Assembly (NCBI GenBank): GCA_937996705.1
Contig: CALKUQ010000018.1
Span: forward strand, 62,001-126,000
DNA from: an uncultured Chlamydiae bacterium
GTDB lineage: Bacteria > Chlamydiota > Chlamydiia > Chlamydiales > 2-12-FULL-49-11
DNA length: 64,000 nt
Direction of reading: 5' to 3'
Below, in pieces: positions 44,003 to 52,448 of this stretch. Within the stretch, counting starts at the first letter, position 1. Every line of letters starts with the position of its first letter. The position numbers were made by a program, and so were the translations under genes. The notes beneath the pieces were generated by a model. That model made no database searches. It worked only from the letters and a program-made list of their open reading frames with translations, and was not told where the DNA came from.

Positions 44003-44684
44003 TTGCATTCCTCTGAAGAATCTCTAAATCGAGAAAAAAACTTTCTCCATTTCCACTACTTTTCGCTTTCAACGAAAGTTTTTTTATTATTAACTGCGGT
44101 CTTAGTAAATTAGGGATAAATTGATACATTTTTACCCCCTCCACCAAGGAGACAACCTGAAGAATATCTTTAACACTCACCTCCACAGGATGGTCCATTT
44201 TCCACTCAGTCTCATTGTACAGATTTGATTTCTTAAAAGATTGTGACTTGAATTCAATCTGATTTTTTCCACTCTCTAAAAAATTTAACCTCTCTTGCAA
44301 AGGCTGATAATTGACTTGTTTTCCTATTTTTTCAATTAATTCCACATCCTCTTTTAATAAGGGCAAAGTACTCACATAGTGCTCAAGAAAGTTTACATCA
44401 CTCGAAATAAATTTTTTGATAAACTTTCCCTCTAACTTCCTTATATTGACTAAGGATTTCACTTTTTTTTCTAAATCAATCATTTTTTCATTCAAACAAT
44501 TTTGCTGATAAAAAAACGCCGTTGAGATCAAAACAACTAAAATCGGGGAGACAAGGGAGAGTAAAATCACCCTTAGAAGGATTTTTTCTCCAAAGAAATC
44601 TCCCCTCTTCAAAAGAAGGGCTCTAACTTTATCAATCAAAGGGCTAGCGTTCTTGTTTAAAAACAAATACCATTTGGTAAACAT
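43989..44684 (-). CDS. Single-pass inner-membrane protein, GspM/PilO-like candidate
   Basis: 231 residues from ATG 44684; the longer frame overlaps the preceding gene by 130 bases and is disfavoured. One TM segment (about residues 36-55, LRVILLSLVSPILVVLISTAFF), a coiled coil next (CLNEKMIDLEKKVKSLVNIR), then a small alpha/beta periplasmic domain (SVKDILQVVSLVEGVKMYQF). This order, and its place right after a GspL/PilM-like gene, resemble GspM or PilN/PilO of type II secretion and type IV pili. Sequence similarity is not strong enough to be certain. Confidence 0.6.
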   Translation of the reverse strand: MFTKWYLFLNKNASPLIDKVRALLLKRGDFFGEKILLRVILLSLVSPILVVLISTAFFYQQNCLNEKMIDLEKKVKSLVNIRKLEGKFIKKFISSDVNFLEHYVSTLPLLKEDVELIEKIGKQVNYQPLQERLNFLESGKNQIEFKSQSFKKSNLYNETEWKMDHPVEVSVKDILQVVSLVEGVKMYQFIPNLLRPQLIIKKLSLKAKSSGNGESFFLDLEILQRNANEKN

Positions 44685-46182
44685 TTTTTTCCTTCGTAGA
44701 TTCCAGGGATACCCTATTTTTGGGAAAAACTTTCTCAGATAATTTTTTTGCCTCCTCCAGAGAAGGCGCTTCAAATAATACCTCTAATTTTGCTTCATAT
44801 CTCTCTTTAGGATTTTCAATAGTTGGGTAACTAATAAGCTCATAAATAACTTCTTTGGGATGAATTTCTTTTTTTATTTCTTGCAAACAGGCACTTACTA
44901 AAAAAGGCTCATTTAAAAACGCCCCCTCCTGTTTATGCCATTTAATTGTTTCTAAAAAGCGATTTACTTCGTTTTCAAATTCGCCTGCAAAGAAGATTCC
45001 CTTTTGGATATTTTTATATTGAGAGGGATTCTCCCCCCCTAAATTAACAATATAATTAAAACGATCTCGAATTAATGACTCATTTTTAACAAAAACGGTC
45101 GTTACAGCAGCAAGAGCTACAGCACTACAAATAACACTTAGCCCAAGAAGAATTTTTACCTTTCTCTTTATTCTACTCATATGCTTGCTAGATGCAAACT
45201 CGCCTGTCCTAAACTGAAGACTCTCTTCATTTTTTTGACTATAATCCAGAGCAAGTCCGATCTCAATTGCATAAGATCTCAATTGCTGCCTGTCAAATTC
45301 CAAATGGGGCAAAATCTCGATAGAGGATGTAGAAATTTCTGTCATATGTATTAAAATTTCTTCTGAGATTCCATTGTACCCCAAATGAATGACATCTAGT
45401 CTTTCTAAACCCTCTTTCTTCTTAATATATTCAAAAGACCTGAACAATCCTTTACGAAACTTTTCCAAAACTCCTCGAAAAGCAGTAGCGCCGATCTCTT
45501 TTTTGAAATATCGATTAATTTCACTCTTAATGAAGCTAAACTCTATATCTTCTATCTCTGGATGATCTTCACGTGCTGCATCAATCATCATTTTAAAGCC
45601 GACATCCACCACTAAACTATACTTAACTCTAGTTTCATCTACATAAACCAAATACGATTTCTCCCACCCTAAGTACAAAAGGGTGGCAATTTTTTGATCC
45701 CGAGCGAAAAACGATTTAAACCTTGCCAAGCCTCCAGAAACTGTCGAAACTCGATCAGACTCAAATCCTATCGTTTTAATATCTTGTAGATGCGTTTGAA
45801 GTGTCTCATTAAAAAATGTGTACAACACAACATCGGATTCCCTTTTTTTAGGAATAATCTCTGCAACAGTTGTTACATGCTCTTCAGAAAAAGGTAAAAG
45901 CTTCTCCATTTGAAAGGGCAACGCCTTCATTACTAGGCTTTTTCTGGTGAATGGAAACGAGAGTGTTTTTACAAACACCTCCTCAGGGGTAAGAGCAGAA
46001 ACTACTACCACAGCTTCAGACTTATACCGAGATTCTTTTAAAACCCTACGTTTTAAATGATTAAGATCTAAAATATCTTTTTTAAATTCTTGTAAAAAAA
46101 CTATTTGGCTCTTGTTTCGAGCATTACTTACAAAGGCAACCTTAAAATAGTCCCCATCCGGGTGAATTCCAAGAACATACAT
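44644..46182 (-). CDS. GspL/PilM-like actin-fold assembly protein with periplasmic domain
   Basis: About 512 residues. The N-terminal part has the actin/PilM fold: ILGIH-like YVLGIHPDGDYFKVAF, LPFQMEKLLPFSEEHV (very like the PilM and GspL motif), LLYLGWEKSYLVYVD. A TM helix at about residues 346-368 is followed by a ferredoxin-like periplasmic domain (VIYELISYPTIENPKERYEAKL). This is the layout of GspL. Chlamydiae have a reduced type II secretion set (GspD, E, F); this pair could supply the missing platform. TTG 46194 is an alternative start. A 41-base overlap with the next gene implies coupling. Confidence 0.75.
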   Translation of the reverse strand: MYVLGIHPDGDYFKVAFVSNARNKSQIVFLQEFKKDILDLNHLKRRVLKESRYKSEAVVVVSALTPEEVFVKTLSFPFTRKSLVMKALPFQMEKLLPFSEEHVTTVAEIIPKKRESDVVLYTFFNETLQTHLQDIKTIGFESDRVSTVSGGLARFKSFFARDQKIATLLYLGWEKSYLVYVDETRVKYSLVVDVGFKMMIDAAREDHPEIEDIEFSFIKSEINRYFKKEIGATAFRGVLEKFRKGLFRSFEYIKKKEGLERLDVIHLGYNGISEEILIHMTEISTSSIEILPHLEFDRQQLRSYAIEIGLALDYSQKNEESLQFRTGEFASSKHMSRIKRKVKILLGLSVICSAVALAAVTTVFVKNESLIRDRFNYIVNLGGENPSQYKNIQKGIFFAGEFENEVNRFLETIKWHKQEGAFLNEPFLVSACLQEIKKEIHPKEVIYELISYPTIENPKERYEAKLEVLFEAPSLEEAKKLSEKVFPKNRVSLESTKEKNVYQMVFVFKQER

Positions 46183-46260
46183 AAGAAACTTCAACGCCCT
46201 GTATTAAAAGATTCGATTTTAATCGATGACGAAAATCTTTGCTATCATTAAAATTAAAGC

Positions 46261-46515
46261 ATGGACTACATAAAAGAGACTATCCACCTTATCTTTCTCC
46301 TCTATACCGTAATGCTTTTCATCCGAATTGCCCTCTCCTGGTTCCCAGACCTCTACAAATATAGAGCCACCCACTTCGTCCTCTTCTACACAGACCCCTA
46401 CTTAAATATTTTTCGAAAACTTATCCCCCCGATAGGTGGCATGCTTGACTTAAGCCCCCTTCTCGGCTTCTTTTGCCTTCGCCTCCTAGAGGGTTTTCTT
46501 ATGCGCCTCATATAA
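46261..46515 (+). CDS. YggT family membrane protein
   Basis: 84 residues, two TM helices. The pattern LYTVMLFIRIALSWFPDL, then YTDPYLNIFRKLIPPIGG and DLSPLLGFF matches the YggT/CCB3 family. Members in other bacteria are linked to osmotic tolerance and cell-division-site membrane organisation; the function here is not proven. An extended -10 (TGCTATCAT) lies about 12 bases before the ATG, giving a very short leader. It is divergent from the GspL-like gene. Confidence 0.85.
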   Translation: MDYIKETIHLIFLLYTVMLFIRIALSWFPDLYKYRATHFVLFYTDPYLNIFRKLIPPIGGMLDLSPLLGFFCLRLLEGFLMRLI

Positions 46516-46530
46516 TAAAGTGTAGTGGTG

Positions 46531-46543
46531 GAACTGCTATATA
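46531..46543 (+). repeat. Dispersed 13-mer GAACTGCTATATA, copy 1
   Basis: Exact copy of a 13-mer also found at 54949-54961 (minus) and 61683-61695 (plus). It contains TGCTATATA, which looks like an extended -10 element. Copy 1 follows the yggT stop codon by about 15 bases. Confidence 0.6.
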
Positions 46544-46792
46544 CCAAAAAAATATGAGAAATCGGTTTTTAAATATTTTTTATAACCCGCAAACTAATGT
46601 TTGCTTGAGTACGCGGAGCCCACAGAGGAAGAAATTAAACCTTAAATCGACGTATTCCATCGCAAAATAATTTCATATTGAAATTGATCAATAGACCATA
46701 TTTGCAATCAGATAGCTTTAAATAGGACAGTAATTAAATAAGCTTCATATGCAGATTCCAAAATTCCCGGGCCAAGAATTCGATGTACATCT

Positions 46793-47074
46793 ATGGCTGC
46801 TCAAATGATATTTCCTGTAATCTTATTTTCTTTCTCTATCGGCTCCGCGTACTCTAGCGAATCGTATTCGAAAGTGGTAGAAAAATTCATGCATGACATT
46901 ATGCACCATCAAGGGGATTTTTTATTAAGCCGATTCTTCAATCATTTTCGGTATAACCCTATCGAAGCAAATTTAAAGGACTATATACCGCTTCCAAATG
47001 AATGTTACCCATCTTTCATTACCTGCATCTTCATCTTTAAATATTTGCCTCAGGCTTACCTAGTTTTCAAATAG
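46793..47074 (+). pseudogene. Doubtful 93-residue frame, possible remnant of an exported-protein gene
   Basis: Not recognised. The frame starts with a plausible signal peptide (MIFPVILFSFSIGSAYS) and runs to LPNECYPSFIT before a hydrophobic, unconvincing end. The segment coding IPLPNECYPSFI recurs on the minus strand near 54.98 kb as IPLPNESYPSFI followed at once by a stop, so the family probably ends there and this copy has drifted past it. No ribosome site is visible at the ATG. The rest of 46516-47204 shows only AT-rich DNA with a small hairpin GCAAAC/GTTTGC near 46590. Confidence 0.35.
46991..47020 (+). repeat. 30-base repeat, copy A
   Basis: Differs at one base from the reverse complement of 54964-54993. 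Begins CTTCCAAATGAAT and ends ACCCATCTTTCATT. The single difference is silent-like in position, changing Cys to Ser in the shared reading frame. Confidence 0.8.
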
Positions 47075-47204
47075 AGTGGGCCCTCGGCATCAACTAGCGT
47101 CTAATTTAAATAGGAAGCGCATGTAAAGAACTCTGAGTAACATTCAACTGGAATGAGTATATATCCGAATATTTATGATTTTTCTAAAATAGGGATCTCA
47201 TAGG

Positions 47205-47240
47205 GGAAAAGAAAAAGGCGAGACCGGGGTCTCGCCTTTA
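47205..47240 (-). terminator. Intrinsic terminator of the MOMP-like gene
   Basis: A perfect 10-base stem AGGCGAGACC/GGTCTCGCCT with a two-base loop (47216-47237). On the minus strand it is followed by TTTTTCTTTTC. It lies 33 bases after the stop of the porin gene: a textbook rho-independent terminator. Weak AT flanks on the other side may let it work in both directions. Confidence 0.9.
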
Positions 47241-47269
47241 GTAACAAACATTGTGACTTAGGACTTAGA

Positions 47270-48304
47270 TTAGAAATCCCATCCAAGTTCTACAATCATA
47301 CCAATCATAGCAAAATCATTGCCAACATTAGCATCAACAAAGCTTAAGTACTGATTCCAGTAGTAAGCTGAATCAACTGCAAGTCTAATACGAAGAGCTT
47401 GTGAGTTATCAAAAAGCGCAGTTTTGTACTGGAAGCCTAAGATCGCTCTAGCTGTAGGAGACATTACGATTGGCTTATCTGAAACAGATGAGTAATTTGT
47501 TGCAGAACCGTTTACATTAGCTGAATTATGGTAGTCAGAACTTCCACAAAGAAGAGCAACTGTTGTGTCACAGAAAAGTGAGAAATCTTGGCAGAAATTC
47601 CACTCTGAGTTCACTCCAAAATCAGGTCCTAGACCCCAGAAACTAGTTGTTCTTGATTCATTTACAATATTCACACCTGCATCACCGCCTGTGTATGTGT
47701 TTGCTTCATTGTAATAGATCCAAGCAGCTTTTAAACCAGCATGTGGCTCAACAGCGAAATTCTTTGTAAACCAAGAACCTCTATTAAGATCTAATTGAAG
47801 AGCGTAGTAATGAACGTGTTGGTCATTTTCAACACTTGTAAAATCACTATATCCCAAATCTGTTACAACAGGGCTAAATGTGTAAATTTGCTCTGTTCCA
47901 GTTGCAGTTGTGTTGCGATGACCTTTTCGACCAACCCAATCAAACTTAGCGTTTAAGAACCAGCTGTCATGCTCAAAATAGTAACCGAGTTCTGCAGTAA
48001 GACCGCTTGCAACATCAAACTTTGGTCTTAATATATCCACAGCTACTGGTGGAGTGTCTAAAGTATTTGATGATTTAATTGCAAAATCAGTTCCTGTTAG
48101 AACGAATTGCTCAAGTAAATAACCGATATCCATATGAACATTGTAGCCATTTACCATCATTGGGTAGCTGGAACACATATTGTTCACCATGCACATTTGT
48201 GGCGGTGTTGAATTCATTGTTGTTTGATCAGCAGCGAAAACTGATGACATCATAGCAACAGATGCTGCAGAGATCTGCATCAAACTGTTAATGTATTTAC
48301 TCAT
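47270..48304 (-). CDS. MOMP-like outer-membrane porin
   Basis: 344 residues. A signal peptide ends SSVFA. The mature protein is Cys-poor but has Cys pairs near the start (PPQMCMVNNMCSSYP), then amphipathic strands (ELGYYFEHDSWFLNAKFDWVG, HYYALQLDLNRGSWF, VEPHAGLKAAWIYY), ending IVELGWDF. This pattern is that of the Legionella-type OMP / MOMP-like family, expanded in Simkania and Rhabdochlamydia relatives (established for Simkania). ATG 48304 is preceded by GAGAGG; an ATG four codons upstream overlaps that site. A strong terminator and high-quality coding suggest a highly expressed, monocistronic surface protein. Confidence 0.82.
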   Translation of the reverse strand: MSKYINSLMQISAASVAMMSSVFAADQTTMNSTPPQMCMVNNMCSSYPMMVNGYNVHMDIGYLLEQFVLTGTDFAIKSSNTLDTPPVAVDILRPKFDVASGLTAELGYYFEHDSWFLNAKFDWVGRKGHRNTTATGTEQIYTFSPVVTDLGYSDFTSVENDQHVHYYALQLDLNRGSWFTKNFAVEPHAGLKAAWIYYNEANTYTGGDAGVNIVNESRTTSFWGLGPDFGVNSEWNFCQDFSLFCDTTVALLCGSSDYHNSANVNGSATNYSSVSDKPIVMSPTARAILGFQYKTALFDNSQALRIRLAVDSAYYWNQYLSFVDANVGNDFAMIGMIVELGWDF

Positions 48305-48495
48305 GGTACCTCTCATAGGTTGTTTTATGTCTATCTTACTTTCCTATAAAATATATTTCAATATTTTTAAAAGAGTTTTTTCTTAAACCTCTAATTTTTA
48401 TGGGAAATTAGCCTGAAATTTTCTTAAAATTATGAAGCATTTCCCCTCGAGAAATCCACTTTTTTTCCCTTTTTGAAAAAACTTCAGAAGTTTTT

Positions 48496-49416
48496 TTATT
48501 TTTTTTGGTTTTCACAAAAAATTGCAACTCCGCGGAGTGTTTTTTTGGAATCTAAAATCACTTTTACCGGAATTTTTTTCAAAAATTCAGAAAATCTCCC
48601 TTTATCCAAAAATCCTCGCAAGAAATCTTCCTCTTTTAAAGAATCTAAAATTTTTGGAGGGATTCCTCCACCTAAAAAAACGCCCCCAGTACCATATCCC
48701 TTTAATGCAAGATTTCCAGATTCGGCGCCAAGCATCTCACAAAACCATGTTACTGCCTCTCTACTTTCTCTATTTAATTTAGCAGCAACCTCTTCAGGAT
48801 TTTTTTTATCTCCATTAGTTAGAAAGGAATAGATGTTAGAAAGGCCTGGTCCCGACAAAACTCGTTCGTAGGAGACATGAGAAAACTGCTTTTTAAGATA
48901 GAAAAACAGATCGACCTCTCTTTTATTACGGGGCGCAAAATCTGCATGCCCTCCCTCAGATGCTACCGAAATAAATTTAGATCGATCATAAATCAAAAGG
49001 GCCTGGCCAAGCCCTGTTCCAGGTGAAATAACAACCTTATTCCCCTTTTCATCAACCTCTCCCTTATTAATTGTGTAAAGGTCATAATCAGAAAGTGTTG
49101 GGATTGCATATGTTCCAGCAAGCAAATCGTTTAAAACAAAAACCTCTTTAATTTCTAGATCTCTGCCTATTTTATTGGCATCCACAATCCAAGGTAAATT
49201 GGTTGTGTGACAAATCCCTTTATTTACAGGACCTGCTACCCCAAAACAGGCACGCTCTATTTTTTCATTCCCCAGAAACTCTTTAATTATTACCTCAAGA
49301 GAATCATAATCTTGGCTCTTAAATCTCTCTGTTTTTCCGAAAACAAGCCCGTCCGAAACTAGAGCAAGCTCAGTTTTTGTACCACCAATATCGCCTATTA
49401 AATAATAGTTTTTCAT
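48496..49416 (-). CDS. glk: Glucokinase
   Basis: 306 residues, Glk family of the ASKHA fold. The phosphate-1 motif is YLIGDIGGTKTELAL; other marks are FGVAGPVNKGICHTTNLPW, VFVLNDLLAGTYAIP with the catalytic Asp, VVISPGTGLGQALLI, and GGHADFAPRNKREVDLF. It phosphorylates glucose to glucose-6-phosphate. C. trachomatis itself lacks a conventional glucokinase and imports glucose-6-phosphate, so the gene points to a free-sugar-using environmental chlamydia. It is divergent from recA. Confidence 0.92.
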   Translation of the reverse strand: MKNYYLIGDIGGTKTELALVSDGLVFGKTERFKSQDYDSLEVIIKEFLGNEKIERACFGVAGPVNKGICHTTNLPWIVDANKIGRDLEIKEVFVLNDLLAGTYAIPTLSDYDLYTINKGEVDEKGNKVVISPGTGLGQALLIYDRSKFISVASEGGHADFAPRNKREVDLFFYLKKQFSHVSYERVLSGPGLSNIYSFLTNGDKKNPEEVAAKLNRESREAVTWFCEMLGAESGNLALKGYGTGGVFLGGGIPPKILDSLKEEDFLRGFLDKGRFSEFLKKIPVKVILDSKKTLRGVAIFCENQKK

Positions 49417-49421
49417 ATTGT

Positions 49422-49449
49422 TTGACTACATATTCTATGTTACTATTTT
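49422..49449 (+). promoter_or_regulatory. Probable recA promoter
   Basis: TTGACT (49422-49427), 16-base spacer, TATTTT (49444-49449), 29 bases before the ATG. No LexA-type box was seen. Confidence 0.45.
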
Positions 49450-49477
49450 CTACAAAACATATATTGGAGGGTTTTTT

Positions 49478-50530
49478 ATGGCGTCAGCTGAAGAAATGGG
49501 AAAAAAGAAAGCACTTGAACTTGCTCTTGCTCAGATTGAAAAGCAATTTGGTGAAGGCTCAATCATGTCTTTAGGAAAGCATTCTTTATCAAATTCCATT
49601 CAAGTAATTCCGACTGGTTCTGTTTCTTTGGATGTAGCTCTCGGAATAGGAGGGGTTCCAAGAGGAAGAGTTGTAGAGATTTACGGACCTGAATCTTCGG
49701 GTAAATCGACCCTTGCAATGCACATTGTTGCCAATTGTCAACGAAGCGGTGGGGTTGCAGCCTATATTGATGCAGAGCATGCAGTTGATCCTGGATATGC
49801 AGCAAAAATCGGGGTAAATCTAAACGATCTACTTATCTCACAGCCTGACTCAGGAGAAGAGGCTTTAAATATTGCGGAGATGTTAGCAAGATCCAATGCT
49901 ATCGATGTAATTGTGGTTGACTCAGTGGCTGCCCTTGTTCCAAAAAGCGAACTCGAAGGGGAAATTGGAGACTCTCATGTCGGCCTTCAAGCAAGACTCA
50001 TGTCTCAAGCTCTTAGAAAGTTAACCTCTACTCTATCTAAAAGCAACACCTGCGCGATCTTCATTAACCAAATTCGTGAAAAAATTGGAATTATGTTTGG
50101 AAATCCCGAAACAACCACTGGAGGAAAAGCGCTAAAGTTCTACGCCTCTATTAGACTTGATATCCGAAGAATTGGGGGATTAAAAGCGGCAGATGGCTCT
50201 GAATTTGGAAATCGTGTTCGGGTTAAAGTAGTAAAAAATAAAATGGCCCCCCCCTTTAAGCAGGCCGAATTCGATATAGTCTTTAATGAAGGTATTTCTA
50301 AGACAGGAGACATTATAGATTTAGGTGTAGACATGCAAGTAATTGAGAAAAAAGGTCCATGGCTTAACTATAAAGGTCATAAATTCCAAGGAAGAGAGAG
50401 CGCTAGAACTGAATTAAAGCAAAACCCAGTTCTTTTAGAAGAGCTTGAGGGTGTCATCTTAAAGATGTGCAAAGAAAAGCGCGAACTCAATTCTCTAGAG
50501 AAAGCTCCTTTAGAAGCAGTTGAAGCTTAA
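49478..50530 (+). CDS. recA: Recombinase RecA
   Basis: 350 residues. ATG 49478 has TTGGAGG seven bases upstream; the open frame before it is not used. Walker A is GPESSGKSTLA, then AAYIDAEHAVDP, Walker B DVIVVDSVAALVP, loop L1 with SHVGLQARLMSQALRKL, loop L2 FINQIREKIGIMFGNPETTTGG. The acidic C-terminus is present in modest form. RecA pairs homologous strands; RecBC is encoded at 14.7-20.6 kb. The 3' end overlaps that of ispA by 44 bases, convergently. Confidence 0.98.
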   Translation: MASAEEMGKKKALELALAQIEKQFGEGSIMSLGKHSLSNSIQVIPTGSVSLDVALGIGGVPRGRVVEIYGPESSGKSTLAMHIVANCQRSGGVAAYIDAEHAVDPGYAAKIGVNLNDLLISQPDSGEEALNIAEMLARSNAIDVIVVDSVAALVPKSELEGEIGDSHVGLQARLMSQALRKLTSTLSKSNTCAIFINQIREKIGIMFGNPETTTGGKALKFYASIRLDIRRIGGLKAADGSEFGNRVRVKVVKNKMAPPFKQAEFDIVFNEGISKTGDIIDLGVDMQVIEKKGPWLNYKGHKFQGRESARTELKQNPVLLEELEGVILKMCKEKRELNSLEKAPLEAVEA

Positions 50531-51320
50531 TTTTTTCTATAGGGAGATCTTCCAGGATAGAATAGCAATGCCGAATTTCTTGGCAAAACTTTTCTCTTGC
50601 AAGATCTCTCCCTATATACAGAACATAATTCAAACTCTCCTTGTCTATATCTTGGGAAATATCCCCTAAGTCATCCTTTATTTGGAAAGCAAACCCAAAA
50701 TGCCGTGCAAATTGTTTGATCTTGTCTAAGTACTGAAAATCACCTCCCCCGAAAACCCAACCTAATACAAAAGCTCCCTCAAACAAGGTTCCTGTCTTTA
50801 AGTAGATGATTTTTTCTATTAGCTCCTCTGAAAGCTCCTCCTCTTTTGCTCCAAACAGATCGTAATACTGACCTAAAACAGCGCCCCGGATTCCTGAAAA
50901 GCGACTTGCATGTTCTAAAGCAATTGAGACAGCTTCGTGAGCTTGATTCTTACACCCCATCTCTGCCATTTTTTTCCCATTTTCCTCAATTTTTTTAAAC
51001 GCTTCGGAAATTAGGGCGTAACTTGCAAGCAAAGCAACTGTCTCTCCAAACTCGTGATGAACGGTTTTTTTACCCCTCCTTAAGCAATCGTTATCCATAC
51101 ACGGTAGATCGTCTGCAATTAGAGAGGCCGTATGAAAAAATTCGACAGCAAGTGCTGCCTCCATAACAGGAAAATTTTTTCCTATAGCTTCCGCAATGCA
51201 ATGAACCATTAATGGTCGAATTCTTTTTCCTCCACTTAAAAGAGCATAAGAGATTGCACTGCTTAATTTATTTGTTTCGGGAAAAACCTTTTTTAGAGCT
51301 TCTTCTATTTCCATTTTCAT
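50487..51320 (-). CDS. ispA: Short-chain polyprenyl diphosphate synthase
   Basis: 277 residues from ATG 51320 (ATGA overlap with the preceding gene; the frame upstream is another gene). The first aspartate motif is LIADDLPCMDNDCLRRG, the second FAFQIKDDLGDI, with LLSGGKRIRPLMV for substrate binding. Residues before the first motif (AVEFFHTASLI) fit a farnesyl or geranylgeranyl synthase. Product feeds undecaprenyl phosphate and quinones. The neighbour pair with the beta-helix transferase matches CT628-CT629 in C. trachomatis (from memory). Confidence 0.92.
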   Translation of the reverse strand: MKMEIEEALKKVFPETNKLSSAISYALLSGGKRIRPLMVHCIAEAIGKNFPVMEAALAVEFFHTASLIADDLPCMDNDCLRRGKKTVHHEFGETVALLASYALISEAFKKIEENGKKMAEMGCKNQAHEAVSIALEHASRFSGIRGAVLGQYYDLFGAKEEELSEELIEKIIYLKTGTLFEGAFVLGWVFGGGDFQYLDKIKQFARHFGFAFQIKDDLGDISQDIDKESLNYVLYIGRDLAREKFCQEIRHCYSILEDLPIEKIKLQLLLKELSLEN

Positions 51321-51907
51321 AAAATTACCCCTTTTACAGAAGTGCAAGGAGCTACAAAAGAACCTGGAAATAAGAGAGTCCCTGGATTTAAAACAGCATT
51401 GCACCCCACAGAAGCTCCATACCCAATAATTGCCCCTAATTTTTTTCTCCCAGTTGGAGTTTTGACTCCTTGATGAAAAATTGTAATTTCCTTCTCATCT
51501 AGCCTTAGATTCGCGCATTTGCTTCCAGCGCCTAAGTTGACACCTTGACCAACGATAGAGTCTCCTACGTAGTTAAAATGGGCTAGTTTTGCCCCATCTA
51601 AAACAAGACTCCTGTTAATTTCTGTTCCATGACCAATAACACAATCATTGCCAATGACACTCCCTTTTCGAATATAGGCGTGCGCTCTCACTTCACAACC
51701 ATCACCAATGTAGCAAGGCCCTTCTATAACAGCACTCTCGGCAATAACAGTTCCCTTACCAATAGAAACAAGGTCTCTCTTTTGCAAAAACAAATCAAGT
51801 TGATCTAACAAAAGCCAAGGCTCTAAATCCAAAGAAAAAAAAGGGAAAAACTCCTCATTTAAAAGCTTAAAAAAAGTACGAGCAAAAAACATATGAACAA
51901 CATCCAC
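51317..51907 (-). CDS. Left-handed beta-helix (LpxA/GlmU-like) transferase domain protein
   Basis: 196 residues. A short helical N-terminus precedes hexapeptide repeats of the left-handed beta-helix: VIAESAVIEGPCYIGDGCEV, YIRKGSVIGNDCVIGHGTEI, VGDSIVGQGVNLGAGSKCAN. This region matches the C-terminal acetyltransferase half of GlmU (GAGSKCANLRLDEKEI). The uridyltransferase half is absent. C. trachomatis has a similar gene called glmU beside ispA. The reaction is probably acetyl-CoA-dependent, unproven. ATG 51892 is an alternative start five codons in. Confidence 0.8.
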   Translation of the reverse strand: MDVVHMFFARTFFKLLNEEFFPFFSLDLEPWLLLDQLDLFLQKRDLVSIGKGTVIAESAVIEGPCYIGDGCEVRAHAYIRKGSVIGNDCVIGHGTEINRSLVLDGAKLAHFNYVGDSIVGQGVNLGAGSKCANLRLDEKEITIFHQGVKTPTGRKKLGAIIGYGASVGCNAVLNPGTLLFPGSFVAPCTSVKGVIL

Positions 51908-52287
51908 AGGTTAAAAATATAGAGTATAATAGTTTCTAGTATTTTCTTCTTCTTCATAGATTGTGGAGTTGTTGAAAACCCCCTGTTTTACGAGAGGGGA
52001 AACTTGTTTACAAATTGTCTATAGAGTGTTTAAAAGAGGGGTGTTTATTGACAATCAGAAGATTTGAACATCGAAGCTGACAGATCGTGAACAAAGCTTG
52101 AAACCAGAGATCTTTTCAAACTCAAAGATGTTTATTGAAATGGAATAAGCGTTCCCAATTGAATGTTCTTGATTTTTCGAATCAAAGTAGTTTTGGTTTA
52201 AACCCGGCCCGCTACTTATTCGCCCTAAGCGCGGGTTGCCGTTTTGTTTAAAGTAAATCAATGATATGGGGGGTATTTTGGAAAAAA
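51908..52287. other. Intergenic stretch without a supported gene
   Basis: 380 bases between the beta-helix gene and tRNA-Pro. It is AT-rich on the left; a GC-richer patch near 52200-52245 has the palindrome GGTTTAAACC and short self-complementary pieces. One 68-residue frame on the minus strand has no ribosome site and no family features. No RNA gene signature was recognised. Confidence 0.5.
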
Positions 52288-52362
52288 TCAGGATGAGAGG
52301 ATTCGAACCTCCGACCTCAAGCCCCCCAGACTTGCACGCTAACCGGACTGCGCTACACCCTG
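52288..52362 (-). tRNA. tRNA-Pro (anticodon GGG)
   Basis: 75 bases. Acceptor CAGGGTG pairs with CATCCTG, D arm GCGC/GCGT, anticodon stem CAAGT/GCTTG with loop CTGGGGG (anticodon GGG), T arm GGAGG/CCTCT with loop TTCGAAT, discriminator A. CCA is not encoded. It stands alone, 87 bases before ung on the opposite strand. Confidence 0.95.
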
Positions 52363-52448
52363 TAATAAGTAGTCTACTATTAAGTAGGAGTGAAAATACT
52401 TCCTAAAATGGTATGATACCTCTGGGAAATAAGTCAAGAGGCGGTTTT

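Noticed and set aside
52055..52261. 68-residue frame on the minus strand before tRNA-Pro
   Set aside because: No ribosome site, no family features, and low-complexity AT-rich DNA in which such frames are common.
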